DNA of 47,759 nt from a virus, in the IMG/VR virus record IMGVR_UViG_3300048550_000984, positions 1 through 47,759 of that record. One strand, 5' to 3'. Position 1 is the first letter of the stretch, and every line of letters begins with the position of its first letter. Of this stretch, positions 20,504 to 29,839 are shown in pieces. A model generated the notes under the pieces. It was not told where the DNA came from and ran no database searches. It saw nothing but the letters and a program-made list of their open reading frames with translations. A program made the position numbers and the translations under genes.

Positions 20504-20935
20504 TTACATTCCCTCTCTTAATATTTTAGATACTTCCTTAAAGTCAGGGCTGTTTGTGTTAAGCCCAACCTGCCTAGAATCAGCTCCTCCGATAATTGTT
20601 CTAGATTTATTTCTGTGCTCAAACTCCTTCATTAATCTCTTTTTTAAATTAGTGCGATTAGCTGAAGGCATTACGCCGACTCTTACTGCTAATGACTGCA
20701 TATCTACAAGAGTCATTTCTGACAAGTTTTCTTGGAATACGCTTGCATTTGCTGTTTTGAATGGATTAACTTCTTTTACTCCAAGAATGTCTTCAAGCTC
20801 TTTAGTTTTCTGAATGTATTCTTTACCTGTAGTTTGTTCCATAGATTGTAATTCTTCGATCAAATTTTTCTTAGGCTTCTTAGAAGCTTTTGACTGAGCT
20901 TTTGGCGAACTCTTCTTTGTGTTTGTTTTTTTCAT
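20504..20935 (-). CDS. Small basic protein with SAP-like helix pair
   Basis: 143 residues. A Lys-rich N-terminus (KKTNTKKSSPKAQSKASKKP) precedes a helical segment MTLVDMQSLAVRVGV-MPSANRTNLKKRL, which resembles SAP/Rho-N type DNA-binding helices. It could be a capsid-internal DNA-binding or connector protein; this is inference. It has its own sigma70-like promoter (TTGAAA, 17 bp, TATAAT at 20956-20984) and a Shine-Dalgarno (AGGAAAGG) leader, and lies just after the terminator of the capsid gene. Confidence 0.55.
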   Translation of the reverse strand: MKKTNTKKSSPKAQSKASKKPKKNLIEELQSMEQTTGKEYIQKTKELEDILGVKEVNPFKTANASVFQENLSEMTLVDMQSLAVRVGVMPSANRTNLKKRLMKEFEHRNKSRTIIGGADSRQVGLNTNSPDFKEVSKILREGM

Positions 20936-20955
20936 ACCTTTTACCTTTCCTTTTT

Positions 20956-20984
20956 ATTATACAATGAATATACACTTTTTTCAA
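20956..20984 (-). promoter_or_regulatory. Sigma70-like promoter for the 20935 gene
   Basis: TTGAAA, 17-bp spacer, perfect TATAAT. The transcript would start near 20949 and carry a short leader with AGGAAAGG, unlike the leaderless genes. Confidence 0.6.
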
Positions 20985-21003
20985 GTTTAATAGAAAACAA
21001 AAA

Positions 21004-21021
21004 AGCTCGCCGTAGCGAGCT
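21004..21021 (-). terminator. Intrinsic terminator after the major capsid gene
   Basis: Stem GCTCGC/GCGAGC with a 4-nt loop, followed on the minus strand by TTTTTTG. It isolates the highly expressed capsid gene from the neck genes. Confidence 0.85.
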
Positions 21022-21050
21022 TCTTTGGTTAAGGGTTAAGTTTTGGGGAA

Positions 21051-22163
21051 TTAAATTCCAGTAAGGCCTGAAGCGACCAATCCGTAAAGAGCACGATCAT
21101 CAAGGATGACGCGTCCTTCTTCAAGGGATCCATAGTATCCGATTTTTTGCTGACGAACACTGTACTGATCATCTGCGACAAGGCTCATTTCAGCGCCACT
21201 CTCAGAGTCGCGAGAAAGAACTCTCATGAGAGAGTCACGGCTACGATCAAGACCAAGAATAATTTCTTCGCCACTGCTTAAAGCTGAACCAGAAATTGTG
21301 CTATAGATCTTGTTGTACTTTTGACCATCACCAAGCTCATTGATTTCCATAATGGAAACGCCATAGAACTCAGGAATTCCAGCATTGTTATAAATGCTTT
21401 CACGCATATCGTCAGTAGCAGCAATCGGAGGATTACCTGCAACAGCATCAGTTCCAGCTGCATTTTTTGTGTTCACTGGGTTGTAGGCCAAGGAGCGAAG
21501 CTCTTGTACTACTTCTGGTGAACAAATAAGGTCTGTAACTCCACTTCTGCGATCAGTTGGGGTTCCGCCACTGTAAGAAGTGTTGATTCTTTTAGCAAGA
21601 GTCATAAGGCGATTAAAATCGTCAAGCATAACTCTTTTGTCTACAGAGCAGTCAATAACGTGTTTTTGACCATTGGTTTCGGCTTTTTTCAAAGCTCCCA
21701 TGATCAAGTTAGCCGAAGTACGCTCTTGCTTAAGCAAAAGCTCTTGAGCAACGCGAGTAAAGGTTTTACCAACTACATCAAGACGAGATTTTGCTGCATA
21801 TTTCTTGTCGAAAGATACTGCGCTATCAAGATTGTAAGTAGTTACCTTCATTTCGCTGAAGCTAGGTTGTACTTGACTGGTTGGAAGACCACCTGGTACA
21901 GACTGGCTGTAAACCTGGATGTAATCTTCATCCTCTACGTCATAGTAAAGATCCAATGGAATACTTGGATTATCATCTGCATCGAAAGATAAAGTTTGAA
22001 ACAAGTTACTCAAAGTAGGAGCATTGTTAATTACTTCTGCCAACACTGGAGCCAAGAAAGCTGCTAGAGCTGCTTGAGCCTCATATGCGGTTTCGCGATT
22101 TTTCGAAGCCATTGCTTTTACGAGTTCAACTTGCTCTTCTGTTCTTTTTAATGTAATATTCAT
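21051..22163 (-). CDS. Major capsid protein
   Basis: 370 residues. Size, the helical N-terminus, the position downstream of the protease-scaffold and putative decoration genes, and the absence of any other suitable candidate identify it as the shell protein, probably HK97 fold. It contains DSAVSFDKKYAAKSRLDVVGK and a C-terminal RQQKIGYYGSLEEGRVILD segment. Unlike the leaderless genes, it has a strong Shine-Dalgarno (AAGGAGAAA) 8 nt before the ATG, which suits high translation. A terminator follows the gene. Confidence 0.8.
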   Translation of the reverse strand: MNITLKRTEEQVELVKAMASKNRETAYEAQAALAAFLAPVLAEVINNAPTLSNLFQTLSFDADDNPSIPLDLYYDVEDEDYIQVYSQSVPGGLPTSQVQPSFSEMKVTTYNLDSAVSFDKKYAAKSRLDVVGKTFTRVAQELLLKQERTSANLIMGALKKAETNGQKHVIDCSVDKRVMLDDFNRLMTLAKRINTSYSGGTPTDRRSGVTDLICSPEVVQELRSLAYNPVNTKNAAGTDAVAGNPPIAATDDMRESIYNNAGIPEFYGVSIMEINELGDGQKYNKIYSTISGSALSSGEEIILGLDRSRDSLMRVLSRDSESGAEMSLVADDQYSVRQQKIGYYGSLEEGRVILDDRALYGLVASGLTGI

Positions 22164-22184
22164 TTTCGTAATTTCTCCTTTAGT

Positions 22185-22811
22185 TTAGCAATCAATTGCA
22201 CAAATTGCGTAATTTCCGCTAAGAGAACCAAGAGGTTCTGAGCGAGATCCAGTAGCGAGAACGGTTCCTACACCACTAACGTCTGCAGCAGCCTGTCCAG
22301 AAACTTGTCCGTCACTAGTAACGACAAGCGTATTTCCGATAGCGGCATCTGTACCCCAGTCAGCAACATCAAATGCAGATTCGTGAAGAGTAAAGATACC
22401 CTTACGAGCTACAGGTACTGCTTGACCAGGAAGCACTGCGTGATTTTCTAAAGCTTTTTGAGGATAATAGAGAAGCTTCTCTCCATTCTCGTCAGCTTTA
22501 GCGACTTGGTTAAGAGTGATCCCTAATGCTTTAGAGGATCCGTCTGCGAGTTCGACCTTATGCGGAACAGTTGGATATTGGTTGGCACCTATATGGGGGT
22601 AATCAGTCTTGCCCAAGTAGGAATCAGCTCCATATTCAATTGGATCGTTATTAAGGTCTCCGACTTCAACTTGAACGAAAACTCCGCCATGCACTTTTGC
22701 AGTGCCTAGGGCATCATCGAGATTATCAACTTCTTGACCGCTTTTGGCAGCAAAAAGATTAATAACATCGTTTTCGTCGTACTGTCTGAATGGTAATATT
22801 CTTAGTCCCAT
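22185..22811 (-). CDS. Putative head decoration or capsid-stabilising protein
   Basis: 208 residues, beta-rich, no cysteine until the last residue. It lies directly upstream of the capsid gene with a 21-nt gap and has its own Shine-Dalgarno (AAAGGAAAT). Decoration proteins are usually found here. No conserved domain is recognised; the call rests on location, size and composition. Confidence 0.5.
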   Translation of the reverse strand: MGLRILPFRQYDENDVINLFAAKSGQEVDNLDDALGTAKVHGGVFVQVEVGDLNNDPIEYGADSYLGKTDYPHIGANQYPTVPHKVELADGSSKALGITLNQVAKADENGEKLLYYPQKALENHAVLPGQAVPVARKGIFTLHESAFDVADWGTDAAIGNTLVVTSDGQVSGQAAADVSGVGTVLATGSRSEPLGSLSGNYAICAIDC

Positions 22812-22836
22812 TTTGATTTCCTTTAATTAATAAATT

Positions 22837-24444
22837 TTAGTATTTTACAACAACGTTGTCTTTGAAAGCTTTTTGGAATCTCTCAGTAAGAGTTTCTGGC
22901 TCTTCAGACAATGTTTCGCTTGAATTTGAAATTTCTACATTAGAAGCTTCGGCGTTATCAAGAACTTCTTCAGGTGTTACTTCTTCAGTTGATTCAACTT
23001 CTGACGCTTCACTAGTTTGAACTTCTTTTAATTTAGCTTCAACAGCTTCGTTTAATTTTTCTTGAAAAGCTTTCGCTTGCTCTTCAATGAAAGCTTTATT
23101 TTTGTGCTGCCACACTTTTTCGAACTTAGCCTTATAATCAGCAAATGATTCAGCAGATACGTCAAGTTCGTTCAACTCTGAAGCAACAATCTTTTTGTCT
23201 TCGTCTTCTAGATCGTACTCAGAATCAAGGGCACCCATTCTTTCATTGAAGGTAGCTTTGATAAGCTCTTGAGTCTTCTCAGCTTCTAAAGATTCAACTG
23301 CAGACTGAGCTTCTTTAAGCTCGGTTTGAAGTTTTTCTACAGAAGCCTTGAGCTCTTCTTGCTGCTTCAATAATTCTGCCTCCGCATTTTTTGCTGCTTC
23401 GACGTTTGACAAATACTCTTCATCTTTTTGCTTGATAGCTTGAGTGAATGTTTCTGTCATAGAAGCGACTGCTTCCTTGTCGAACTTGTGCTCGGCTAAT
23501 GCAGATTTGAATTCTTGAATTAATTCTTGTGATTCCATAATGTTAAATTTTGTGTTATCTTGTAAGATTACCCCTTTTTTATTATTCTGGGAAATTTTTT
23601 TATATTCTTTTTGTAAAAAAGGGTTTAAAAAGGTCTTATTAATTTCTATTTTTTCCGTTTTTGGATACGATGCCAAGCTATTTTGTTCTTCCTTGTCATC
23701 ATCGTTATAATGAATGACGCCTTTAACATCGGCGGCTGGTTTAGCGGTAAAACCAATTCCTAAAGGATAAACATCTCCGATTACCAACCTGCTTACTTTT
23801 ACTCCGTCTTCAGTTTTACCTACTCCTCCTTGAGTAATCAAGTATTGTGAAAATTCTTTAATTTGGTTTTCATCCGTAATAAGTTCAGCTTCCTTAAGGT
23901 CATCACTGCCTAATGCAATATAATACTTATTAAAACCAAGCTCCCAGCTAGCAGAAACTACTTGATAGTTATCCGAGTCTTCGTCTCCGCTATCTTCTAC
24001 CAACTGAGCGAATGAAGGATTAGCTATTTTATACACTACTGCCGCTAAAGCTATATTAAATGCCTCGTTTGTTCCAGCGACTTCCTTCTCATCAAGCAAG
24101 TTACCAGACTGAGAATTGTATTCAGATAATCCAGCATTTACAATATGGCCTACTATATTCTCTCTATTGTGCTCGAGGTTCGCAGGTTTGTGTATAAAAT
24201 AATCTTTAATGGCTACAGCTGTCGCTGTTTCAATTCCATCACCATTATTATTAAATTTGTTTGCAACCGCAGCATTAAAAGCAACACCCAGCAAGTCTAG
24301 ATTTCTTTCAAGATTTACATTTTCAGGGATGAGGGGTAAAAGAGGTTTTAGCGAAGCAGTTGAGATACCTTCTTCAGACTCAATTTCAAGCGAAGCTAGC
24401 GAGCTCTGCGAAAAAGTTGTTTTATATTTAAAAGGAGCTTTCAT
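22837..24444 (-). CDS. Prohead protease fused to scaffold protein
   Basis: 535 residues. Residues 1-250 look like a T4 gp21-type prohead serine protease: a KPANLEHNRENIVGH stretch with H92 (candidate catalytic His) and a VVSASWELGF strand with Ser164/Ser166 (candidate nucleophile). From M303 on, the protein is a long, highly charged coiled coil (about 310-500) typical of a scaffold. An internal start at M303 (23538) could give free scaffold. The start at 24444 rather than 24453 is chosen because a late motif lies exactly 7 nt before it. That motif overlaps the portal stop. Confidence 0.7.
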   Translation of the reverse strand: MKAPFKYKTTFSQSSLASLEIESEEGISTASLKPLLPLIPENVNLERNLDLLGVAFNAAVANKFNNNGDGIETATAVAIKDYFIHKPANLEHNRENIVGHIVNAGLSEYNSQSGNLLDEKEVAGTNEAFNIALAAVVYKIANPSFAQLVEDSGDEDSDNYQVVSASWELGFNKYYIALGSDDLKEAELITDENQIKEFSQYLITQGGVGKTEDGVKVSRLVIGDVYPLGIGFTAKPAADVKGVIHYNDDDKEEQNSLASYPKTEKIEINKTFLNPFLQKEYKKISQNNKKGVILQDNTKFNIMESQELIQEFKSALAEHKFDKEAVASMTETFTQAIKQKDEEYLSNVEAAKNAEAELLKQQEELKASVEKLQTELKEAQSAVESLEAEKTQELIKATFNERMGALDSEYDLEDEDKKIVASELNELDVSAESFADYKAKFEKVWQHKNKAFIEEQAKAFQEKLNEAVEAKLKEVQTSEASEVESTEEVTPEEVLDNAEASNVEISNSSETLSEEPETLTERFQKAFKDNVVVKY

Positions 24445-24451
24445 ACAAAGC

Positions 24452-24457
24452 ATTACA
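24452..24457 (-). promoter_or_regulatory. Late-type promoter motif TGTAAT before the protease-scaffold gene
   Basis: TGTGTAAT on the minus strand, 7 nt before the ATG at 24444. Its TAA is the stop codon of the portal gene. Confidence 0.6.
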
Positions 24458-26417
24458 CAGATTTTTTGCTTTTATTTTTTTTACTATGATATAGTAGTGC
24501 AGCTGGGTATTCTTCTATTTGATGCTCTAAGCATATTTTATCTACGCCTTCTAAAGTATTTAAATCCATAATCTTTTCAGAATCTTTGACAACGCTTTCA
24601 AAGTTTTTATTCCAATTTTCTTGCTCAGAAGATACTACTATTTTAGAACATAATTCACTTATAAGTTTTTGATGCCCTTTATTTAATCTTTTTATTTTTT
24701 TATGAGTTTTTAATATTTTCTTAGCTTCTTCTGTGAATTGCTCAGTTGCATATACTACATTTTGTATATCTGTTCTGCCATACGTTTCTTTAGCGGCAGC
24801 TTCTTTCGGAATTCCTGACGTGCCAGTTGGTCTACCAGCAGACTTAGGTGTCTGAGTTGAAGTTTCTCCTTCAATCATAGGTACTCCACCTACTAAAGGA
24901 TTGTAGTACCCCATTTCTCTCTCTTCTACAAATTTTTCTTGAGCAGGCGAAATCTCTTTTGATTCTGGGAATACTCCAGTTTTCATAACGTCTACACCTT
25001 GCTGCGGAGTCAGTATTCCTATCTCCATTAATCTTGTAGTTACTCTTTGAAGTTGTGTTTCATCCTTAACATTCACTTCTTCAAATTTTGCTTGGGGTAT
25101 AGATTTCATTCCTAAGTTTTTGCAAATCTGATTAATTTCTGGCTGAAGAAATTGCTTTAAAAATGCATTCCTCGACTCTTTTAACCTTTCTAGGAATATT
25201 TCAGCCTTAACTGCAGTATTTGAGAATTTTTCTTGGCCAACAATTATATTCTGCAAGCCTTCCTTGATATCTTGATTGACAATCTCATATTTTTCAGCAC
25301 CTAAAACCTTATTAATTTCTGGTATAACAAATTGTGCTTTAGTTGTATAGTCACTGACTAAAACCCTGCCAACACTTTCATTTTGAAAAAGCTTTTGCAT
25401 AGCCACCATGTTAGTTGGATTGACTCCTCCTTTGTCTGGCTCAGCCCCCATTGTGATTAAGAGTATCACATTTTCGATTGTTCTAGTAATAGCTTGATCA
25501 ATTTTTTTAAGCTCTAGCTTAAAGTTAATGTCGTCTAAAACAGAAAATCCAAATGGAATAGCAAATGGCTCATAATCTTGTTTTTTATAAAAGCAGTATC
25601 TAAGATATTTAGGATCAAGAGGGACTTTCACACCATCCCTCAAGTAAGCATTGTCCTTAACTTTCTTCTTAGCCTCAGGAGACAAGGATTCAAATATTTG
25701 CTTATCTAAATCGTTCTTTGGGCTTTTTAGCCTTTCTATCTCATACTCGCTTAATATCTTTTCATACAAAGAGTCAGAAAATGAAGAGCTATGCCTTCTT
25801 ACGATGTCATATGGATTTAGGATGATATACCTTAATGGAATTTTACCTTTGAGTCCAAGAATCTCTGTTCTGTAAGATCTTCTCAAATCATTTAAATCAA
25901 TTTTACCTTCTAAGGTATATAGGAAAACATTTCCTGATCGATAATACTCTCTAAAAAATTGATCTTTTAAAAACCATAAGTTAATTTTGTCAAACCATTT
26001 TTGTATAAAATTTCTAGCAACTTCACTACCGCCCTCTAGCATAATTTCTGCATTAGCAAATTCAGACATAATATCAATTGCGTTTCTAAATATAGAAATA
26101 TTACAGTAAGCTTTTTGGCACAATTCAATAGCTTCTCTGATATGTATCCCTTCTGCGCTGAAATGGTATGGAAGCAGCCCCTTATGAATGTTTTCGTATT
26201 TAGAAGCCTTTGTGCCTAAAGCCGCTCGATTCTTTCTTGTTTGGGTATCGACTTTACCACCTCTACTGTATTCACTCGCTATCGATTGGTAAAATCCTTC
26301 TCCAGATAACTCTGGAGACCATTGAGCAGAATTTGATATCATTATATTGCCCAAAGGTTGACTTTGGTCAAACTTTTTCCAGTATTCAGATTTCTTAGTA
26401 TATTTTCTTTTAGCCAT
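24453..26417 (-). CDS. Portal protein
   Basis: 654 residues. Portal proteins form the dodecameric ring at one head vertex through which DNA is packaged. Identification rests on position directly after the terminase, the length, and sequence such as AIELCQKAYCNISIFRNAID and the stretch with NPYDIV, KDDI-like loops and a helical C-terminus (TPQQGVDVMKTGVFPES) typical of large portals. The C-terminal end is Lys-rich. A late motif TGTAAT lies 9 nt before the ATG. The protein begins with a basic KRKYTKKSEYWKK tail. Confidence 0.8.
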   Translation of the reverse strand: MAKRKYTKKSEYWKKFDQSQPLGNIMISNSAQWSPELSGEGFYQSIASEYSRGGKVDTQTRKNRAALGTKASKYENIHKGLLPYHFSAEGIHIREAIELCQKAYCNISIFRNAIDIMSEFANAEIMLEGGSEVARNFIQKWFDKINLWFLKDQFFREYYRSGNVFLYTLEGKIDLNDLRRSYRTEILGLKGKIPLRYIILNPYDIVRRHSSSFSDSLYEKILSEYEIERLKSPKNDLDKQIFESLSPEAKKKVKDNAYLRDGVKVPLDPKYLRYCFYKKQDYEPFAIPFGFSVLDDINFKLELKKIDQAITRTIENVILLITMGAEPDKGGVNPTNMVAMQKLFQNESVGRVLVSDYTTKAQFVIPEINKVLGAEKYEIVNQDIKEGLQNIIVGQEKFSNTAVKAEIFLERLKESRNAFLKQFLQPEINQICKNLGMKSIPQAKFEEVNVKDETQLQRVTTRLMEIGILTPQQGVDVMKTGVFPESKEISPAQEKFVEEREMGYYNPLVGGVPMIEGETSTQTPKSAGRPTGTSGIPKEAAAKETYGRTDIQNVVYATEQFTEEAKKILKTHKKIKRLNKGHQKLISELCSKIVVSSEQENWNKNFESVVKDSEKIMDLNTLEGVDKICLEHQIEEYPAALLYHSKKNKSKKSV

Positions 26418-26426
26418 TTGTCGAGA

Positions 26427-26432
26427 ATTACA
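26427..26432 (-). promoter_or_regulatory. Late-type promoter motif TGTAAT before the portal gene
   Basis: GGTGTAAT on the minus strand, 9 nt before the ATG at 26417. Confidence 0.5.
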
Positions 26433-26448
26433 CCTATATATTATAATA

Positions 26449-26484
26449 AGTAAAAAAAGTTACTTTTAAAGTTACTTTTAACTT
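26449..26484 (-). repeat. Tandem near-palindrome AAAGTAACTTT between terminase and portal
   Basis: On the minus strand AAAAGTAACTTT occurs twice in direct succession and is followed by seven T. Each unit is self-complementary around its centre. It could act as a weak terminator after the terminase gene or as a protein-binding site. Confidence 0.4.
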
Positions 26485-28353
26485 TTATTTTATAAACATT
26501 GGCGTAAAGTCTACGTACTTTGGAGTCAAATCGACATTCATAAATTCATAGTACAATGAAGTCATCCAGTTGCCTAGAACTAATGCAGAGTAAGAGTCTT
26601 TTCTAGTTTTTTCGGGGCCCGTTTGTCTTTTTAAATTGTCAGGCAAGTCAAATGTCTGAGTTCCTTGGGGAGAAGTTTTTATTTGAATCAGAGCACACTC
26701 AGACTTGGTTAAGTTCATTAGATCGTATTGATGCTCAATGAGGTCAATCATTTTAGATTGGGGAGACTGATTCTTTTCTTCATTTTTTAAAAATTTTAAT
26801 TTCGTGATTGGTATTTTCTTTCTGCGTTGCATAGCATAATCTTCGTCAATAGCTCTTGACGCAAACCACAATCTTTTATGATCGAAATTCGCCTGAAGAG
26901 ATTCGTTCGCTCTTCTTATCCAGTCAGAACTAGGTTTTCTTAGGAAACAAATTCTTCTGTCCTGTTGGTTATATTGTTGCCTAACTCCCTTAAGGACATT
27001 CTGATAATCATTTAAGTCATCAAAATTAACATCTATTTGTTTAAAGTTAATATTATCTTTTTTAAACATAGAGCTTTCATTAACAGCATTAATAAATTGA
27101 ACGCCTCCCATATAGTCAGCTACAATACTAACAATATTAAATTTTTCTATAAGATATTTAAAATAGAACATATGATCTTGTAAACGAGTTCCAGACATTG
27201 CATAACTATGGACTACGGTCGCATTTCGCTTTTCATCATTTAATTTTAATATATGCATAGCAAAATCATCAGAGCTTTCACTTTCTGCCCAGCTAGGGTC
27301 AATAGCTAAAATATATTTTGCATCAGGTTCGCCCGCTATTTCCACACACTGCCCTTCTCCATCCTTTATTGTGCATTCCGCCATTCTAGAAGTCTTAAAA
27401 TATCCACTGCTATCATCTGTAAATATAGCATTAAACTCTCTATCAAACTGAGATTGACTCATTGTAGCTTTAGATTGATTAATCAAATTAACATCATACA
27501 ATTGCTTAGGAGCGCAATCATAACTAAAGTGCATAATAGATCTCCTAGCATTAGAGCCATCTTTATGGTCAACATGATTTAATATCAAATCTTCGAAATT
27601 AGAATATAATTTATACAAATATTCAAATTTATAACTAGCGGATGATAACATTATTAATTTATTGTTAGGCCATCTATATCTTTGATCTTCAGTCATTTCG
27701 CCTTTTTTTATCAAGTTTGTTTCAAGGTTAAATAACTCCTCTCTTTGGGTAGGATTTTCAACAACAGACAAGAATGGCACGATAACTTCATTGTATACTC
27801 TTTCAGGCATTAACAACATCTCATCAATAATGATTCTATGAAATCTAAAACCACGAAGCTTGGAACCATCGCCTAATGGCAGAGCTCTGATTCTGCTTCT
27901 ACCTATTTCCATCAACCACTCATCATTACTCTTGCTTTTTTTAGTAATGCAGCCTGCAAGCATTTTTGCCTGAGGTTTATTTGCAATATCTTCAATTTTT
28001 TTAAATATTTGCTTTGACTGCCTAAATGAAGCAGCTAATATCCCTATCTCTACGCCCTGATTAAGTATAGCGTCCAGGAAGGCGTAAATTCCTGTAGTAA
28101 AAGATTTTGACATACCCCGACTCCAAATACCTAGGAAGTAGTCAGTTTCAAACATACCCTTAATCGCCATGTGTTGAAATGGAAATAAATCTACTCCTGA
28201 CAATAAACTAGTTGTGAAAGTTATATTTTCTCTTAAAAATTGATATAACAATATTTTAGCTTCTTCTTCTTCTAGAAAACCTTTATCTAAAAGTAATTTA
28301 TTTATATCCTCCTTAAAAGGATTGTTTGGTTGATTTCCTGGTTCCCAGCTCAT
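26485..28353 (-). CDS. terL: Terminase large subunit
   Basis: 622 residues from the ATG at 28353, which overlaps the upstream stop (ATGA); an upstream in-frame extension to 28473 would run inside the nuclease gene and is not used. ATPase domain: Walker A SRGMSKS (78-84), Walker B IIIDE (174-178), coupling motif LSSASYK (236-242). Nuclease domain: D352 in ILAIDPSW, D413 in IVADYMGG, plus D362/D363. It cuts and pumps concatemeric DNA into the prohead through the portal. The Walker A is a variant with Met-Ser in place of the usual residues before Lys-Ser, common in phage terminases. Confidence 0.92.
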   Translation of the reverse strand: MSWEPGNQPNNPFKEDINKLLLDKGFLEEEEAKILLYQFLRENITFTTSLLSGVDLFPFQHMAIKGMFETDYFLGIWSRGMSKSFTTGIYAFLDAILNQGVEIGILAASFRQSKQIFKKIEDIANKPQAKMLAGCITKKSKSNDEWLMEIGRSRIRALPLGDGSKLRGFRFHRIIIDEMLLMPERVYNEVIVPFLSVVENPTQREELFNLETNLIKKGEMTEDQRYRWPNNKLIMLSSASYKFEYLYKLYSNFEDLILNHVDHKDGSNARRSIMHFSYDCAPKQLYDVNLINQSKATMSQSQFDREFNAIFTDDSSGYFKTSRMAECTIKDGEGQCVEIAGEPDAKYILAIDPSWAESESSDDFAMHILKLNDEKRNATVVHSYAMSGTRLQDHMFYFKYLIEKFNIVSIVADYMGGVQFINAVNESSMFKKDNINFKQIDVNFDDLNDYQNVLKGVRQQYNQQDRRICFLRKPSSDWIRRANESLQANFDHKRLWFASRAIDEDYAMQRRKKIPITKLKFLKNEEKNQSPQSKMIDLIEHQYDLMNLTKSECALIQIKTSPQGTQTFDLPDNLKRQTGPEKTRKDSYSALVLGNWMTSLYYEFMNVDLTPKYVDFTPMFIK

Positions 28354-29279
28354 TTTTGTTTGTCTAGATAATATTGAATGTCCGTGCTCCATAAAGCATC
28401 TCCAAGAACTAATAATTTTGGAATAATTTCTACAGATTTTTCTCGATTTCCCGTGAAGATAAATTGGCAGCATCCCGCGTATTCATGAGATAATACTCTC
28501 ATATTGTGCCATATGTAATTTAAGTTAGATCGGTGTTTGGAAAAATTGTTTCTCTTTTTTATTTTTTCTATATCGCTTTCGGTAACCACATATAAATAGC
28601 ACCCCATGTTTCTACACCTATCTAATTCTTTTTTAAATCGCTCAAAACCTGTAGACATTGTTGATTTAAAATCTTGCTCTCCTTTTCGGTCAACATAAGT
28701 ATATGAGTAATAATCGCCAGATGAAGTATAATCTCCAAAATCTAATTTCATTGTTTTAGAGTTGGGAAATGATAATGGCTGTTGTTCTCGAGTATCTATA
28801 AATATTGGCGTATCTTTGTATTTATCAGCGTAAAACTCTTTACATATTCTTTTGGTAAATATTGGCTCAACCCCTGTAAGCTTAGAAGCCTCTGTATATG
28901 ACCCAAAAAGCATTTTATAGCTATCTATAGGTGGTAAGTCATATATCTGCAATTCTATATGGCTAGGGGCCTTTAAGAGGTTTTTCTCATCTATTCTATT
29001 TTTGAGCTCGCTAACTGCATAATGTTTAGCGAGTTTATTATCTTTGTTTTTTATAAGCCATTGCACCATTTGCCATCTGGTTGAAAATCTTTTGCGAAAA
29101 TAATCTTTTTTGTTTTTAAAAGGTAACGGCTCACCATTATACCAATTCTTCATTGGATAATAAGTCGTATAGTATTCGCTCAATAAAATGTTATGAGACT
29201 TAATATGTATATGAAGTGCTCTTTCAGACTTAAAGGATTTTTTACAAACCTTGCATATATGTTCTACATTCTGATCCAT
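28350..29279 (-). CDS. C2H2 zinc finger plus ERCC4-type nuclease
   Basis: 309 residues. An N-terminal C2H2 finger (C9, C12, H25, H29) is followed by a helical linker and a C-terminal ERCC4/XPF-like nuclease core: DTREQ (162-166), FGDYT (181-185) and DRKGEQD (197-203), with Asp in place of the usual Glu of the ERK motif. Such nucleases cut branched DNA. Its location directly upstream of and overlapping terL suggests resolution of branches or trimming before packaging, a role T4 endonuclease VII fills by a different fold. The C-terminal VLGDALWSTDIQYYL is unassigned. Confidence 0.82.
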   Translation of the reverse strand: MDQNVEHICKVCKKSFKSERALHIHIKSHNILLSEYYTTYYPMKNWYNGEPLPFKNKKDYFRKRFSTRWQMVQWLIKNKDNKLAKHYAVSELKNRIDEKNLLKAPSHIELQIYDLPPIDSYKMLFGSYTEASKLTGVEPIFTKRICKEFYADKYKDTPIFIDTREQQPLSFPNSKTMKLDFGDYTSSGDYYSYTYVDRKGEQDFKSTMSTGFERFKKELDRCRNMGCYLYVVTESDIEKIKKRNNFSKHRSNLNYIWHNMRVLSHEYAGCCQFIFTGNREKSVEIIPKLLVLGDALWSTDIQYYLDKQK

Positions 29280-29839
29280 AATATTAACGCATATTTTGTC
29301 CAGCTATCTGTAGGTTTAGACTCATGTAGCATGTCATAATTGGGCTGATTATTTTTTAAATTTTTCCACATCAACATTTTGCCCGCCTCAGGCTTAAAAG
29401 ACATCTTGAATTTAGGAAATCTAGTTTCTCCACCTTTTTTTCCACTGTTGAGGTAAAATAGTATACTATACCATCTTTGCTTTCCAAACTGACTTGGTAA
29501 CATAGCATATGGGTTTTCAAAAAAATCATAATGTTCTTCATAGTACATTGATGGCTCATATTTAATGAATTGCGCTTCTTCTTGAAATAAAATGTTAGTT
29601 TTTGTAATTTGACTACAATATTTTTTAATTTCTGAAACTACAGGGTGCGATGATATTGCGACAGTATTTAGATTATTTCTTTGACCATCGTTAACTCCAG
29701 CGACAGTTGCAGATTTACATTGCTCAGAAAATGAATTAATTAATAAATTACATGCTTCTTTTGTGAGGACTGACTCAGCTGTGAATATCTCATCATAGAT
29801 ATTCAGGAGCCTTTGGGGCTGGATATACTTATACTGCAT
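29264..29839 (-). CDS. 2-oxoglutarate/Fe(II) oxygenase, prolyl 4-hydroxylase-like
   Basis: 191 residues. The iron-binding facial triad is visible: H103 and D105 in EEHYDFF and H172 in LHESKP, and K182 in TKYALILWIR can bind the 2-oxoglutarate carboxylate. The GGETRFPKF segment is typical of the P4Hc fold. These enzymes hydroxylate proline or other residues in proteins, or nucleobases; the substrate here is unknown. It overlaps both neighbours in the packaging operon, so it is made with late proteins and may modify a virion protein. Confidence 0.85.
   Translation of the reverse strand: MQYKYIQPQRLLNIYDEIFTAESVLTKEACNLLINSFSEQCKSATVAGVNDGQRNNLNTVAISSHPVVSEIKKYCSQITKTNILFQEEAQFIKYEPSMYYEEHYDFFENPYAMLPSQFGKQRWYSILFYLNSGKKGGETRFPKFKMSFKPEAGKMLMWKNLKNNQPNYDMLHESKPTDSWTKYALILWIRM

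Noticed and set aside
28354-28473. 40-residue N-terminal extension of the terminase
   Set aside because: It lies inside the nuclease gene; the ATG at 28353 overlaps that gene's stop in the usual ATGA coupling.
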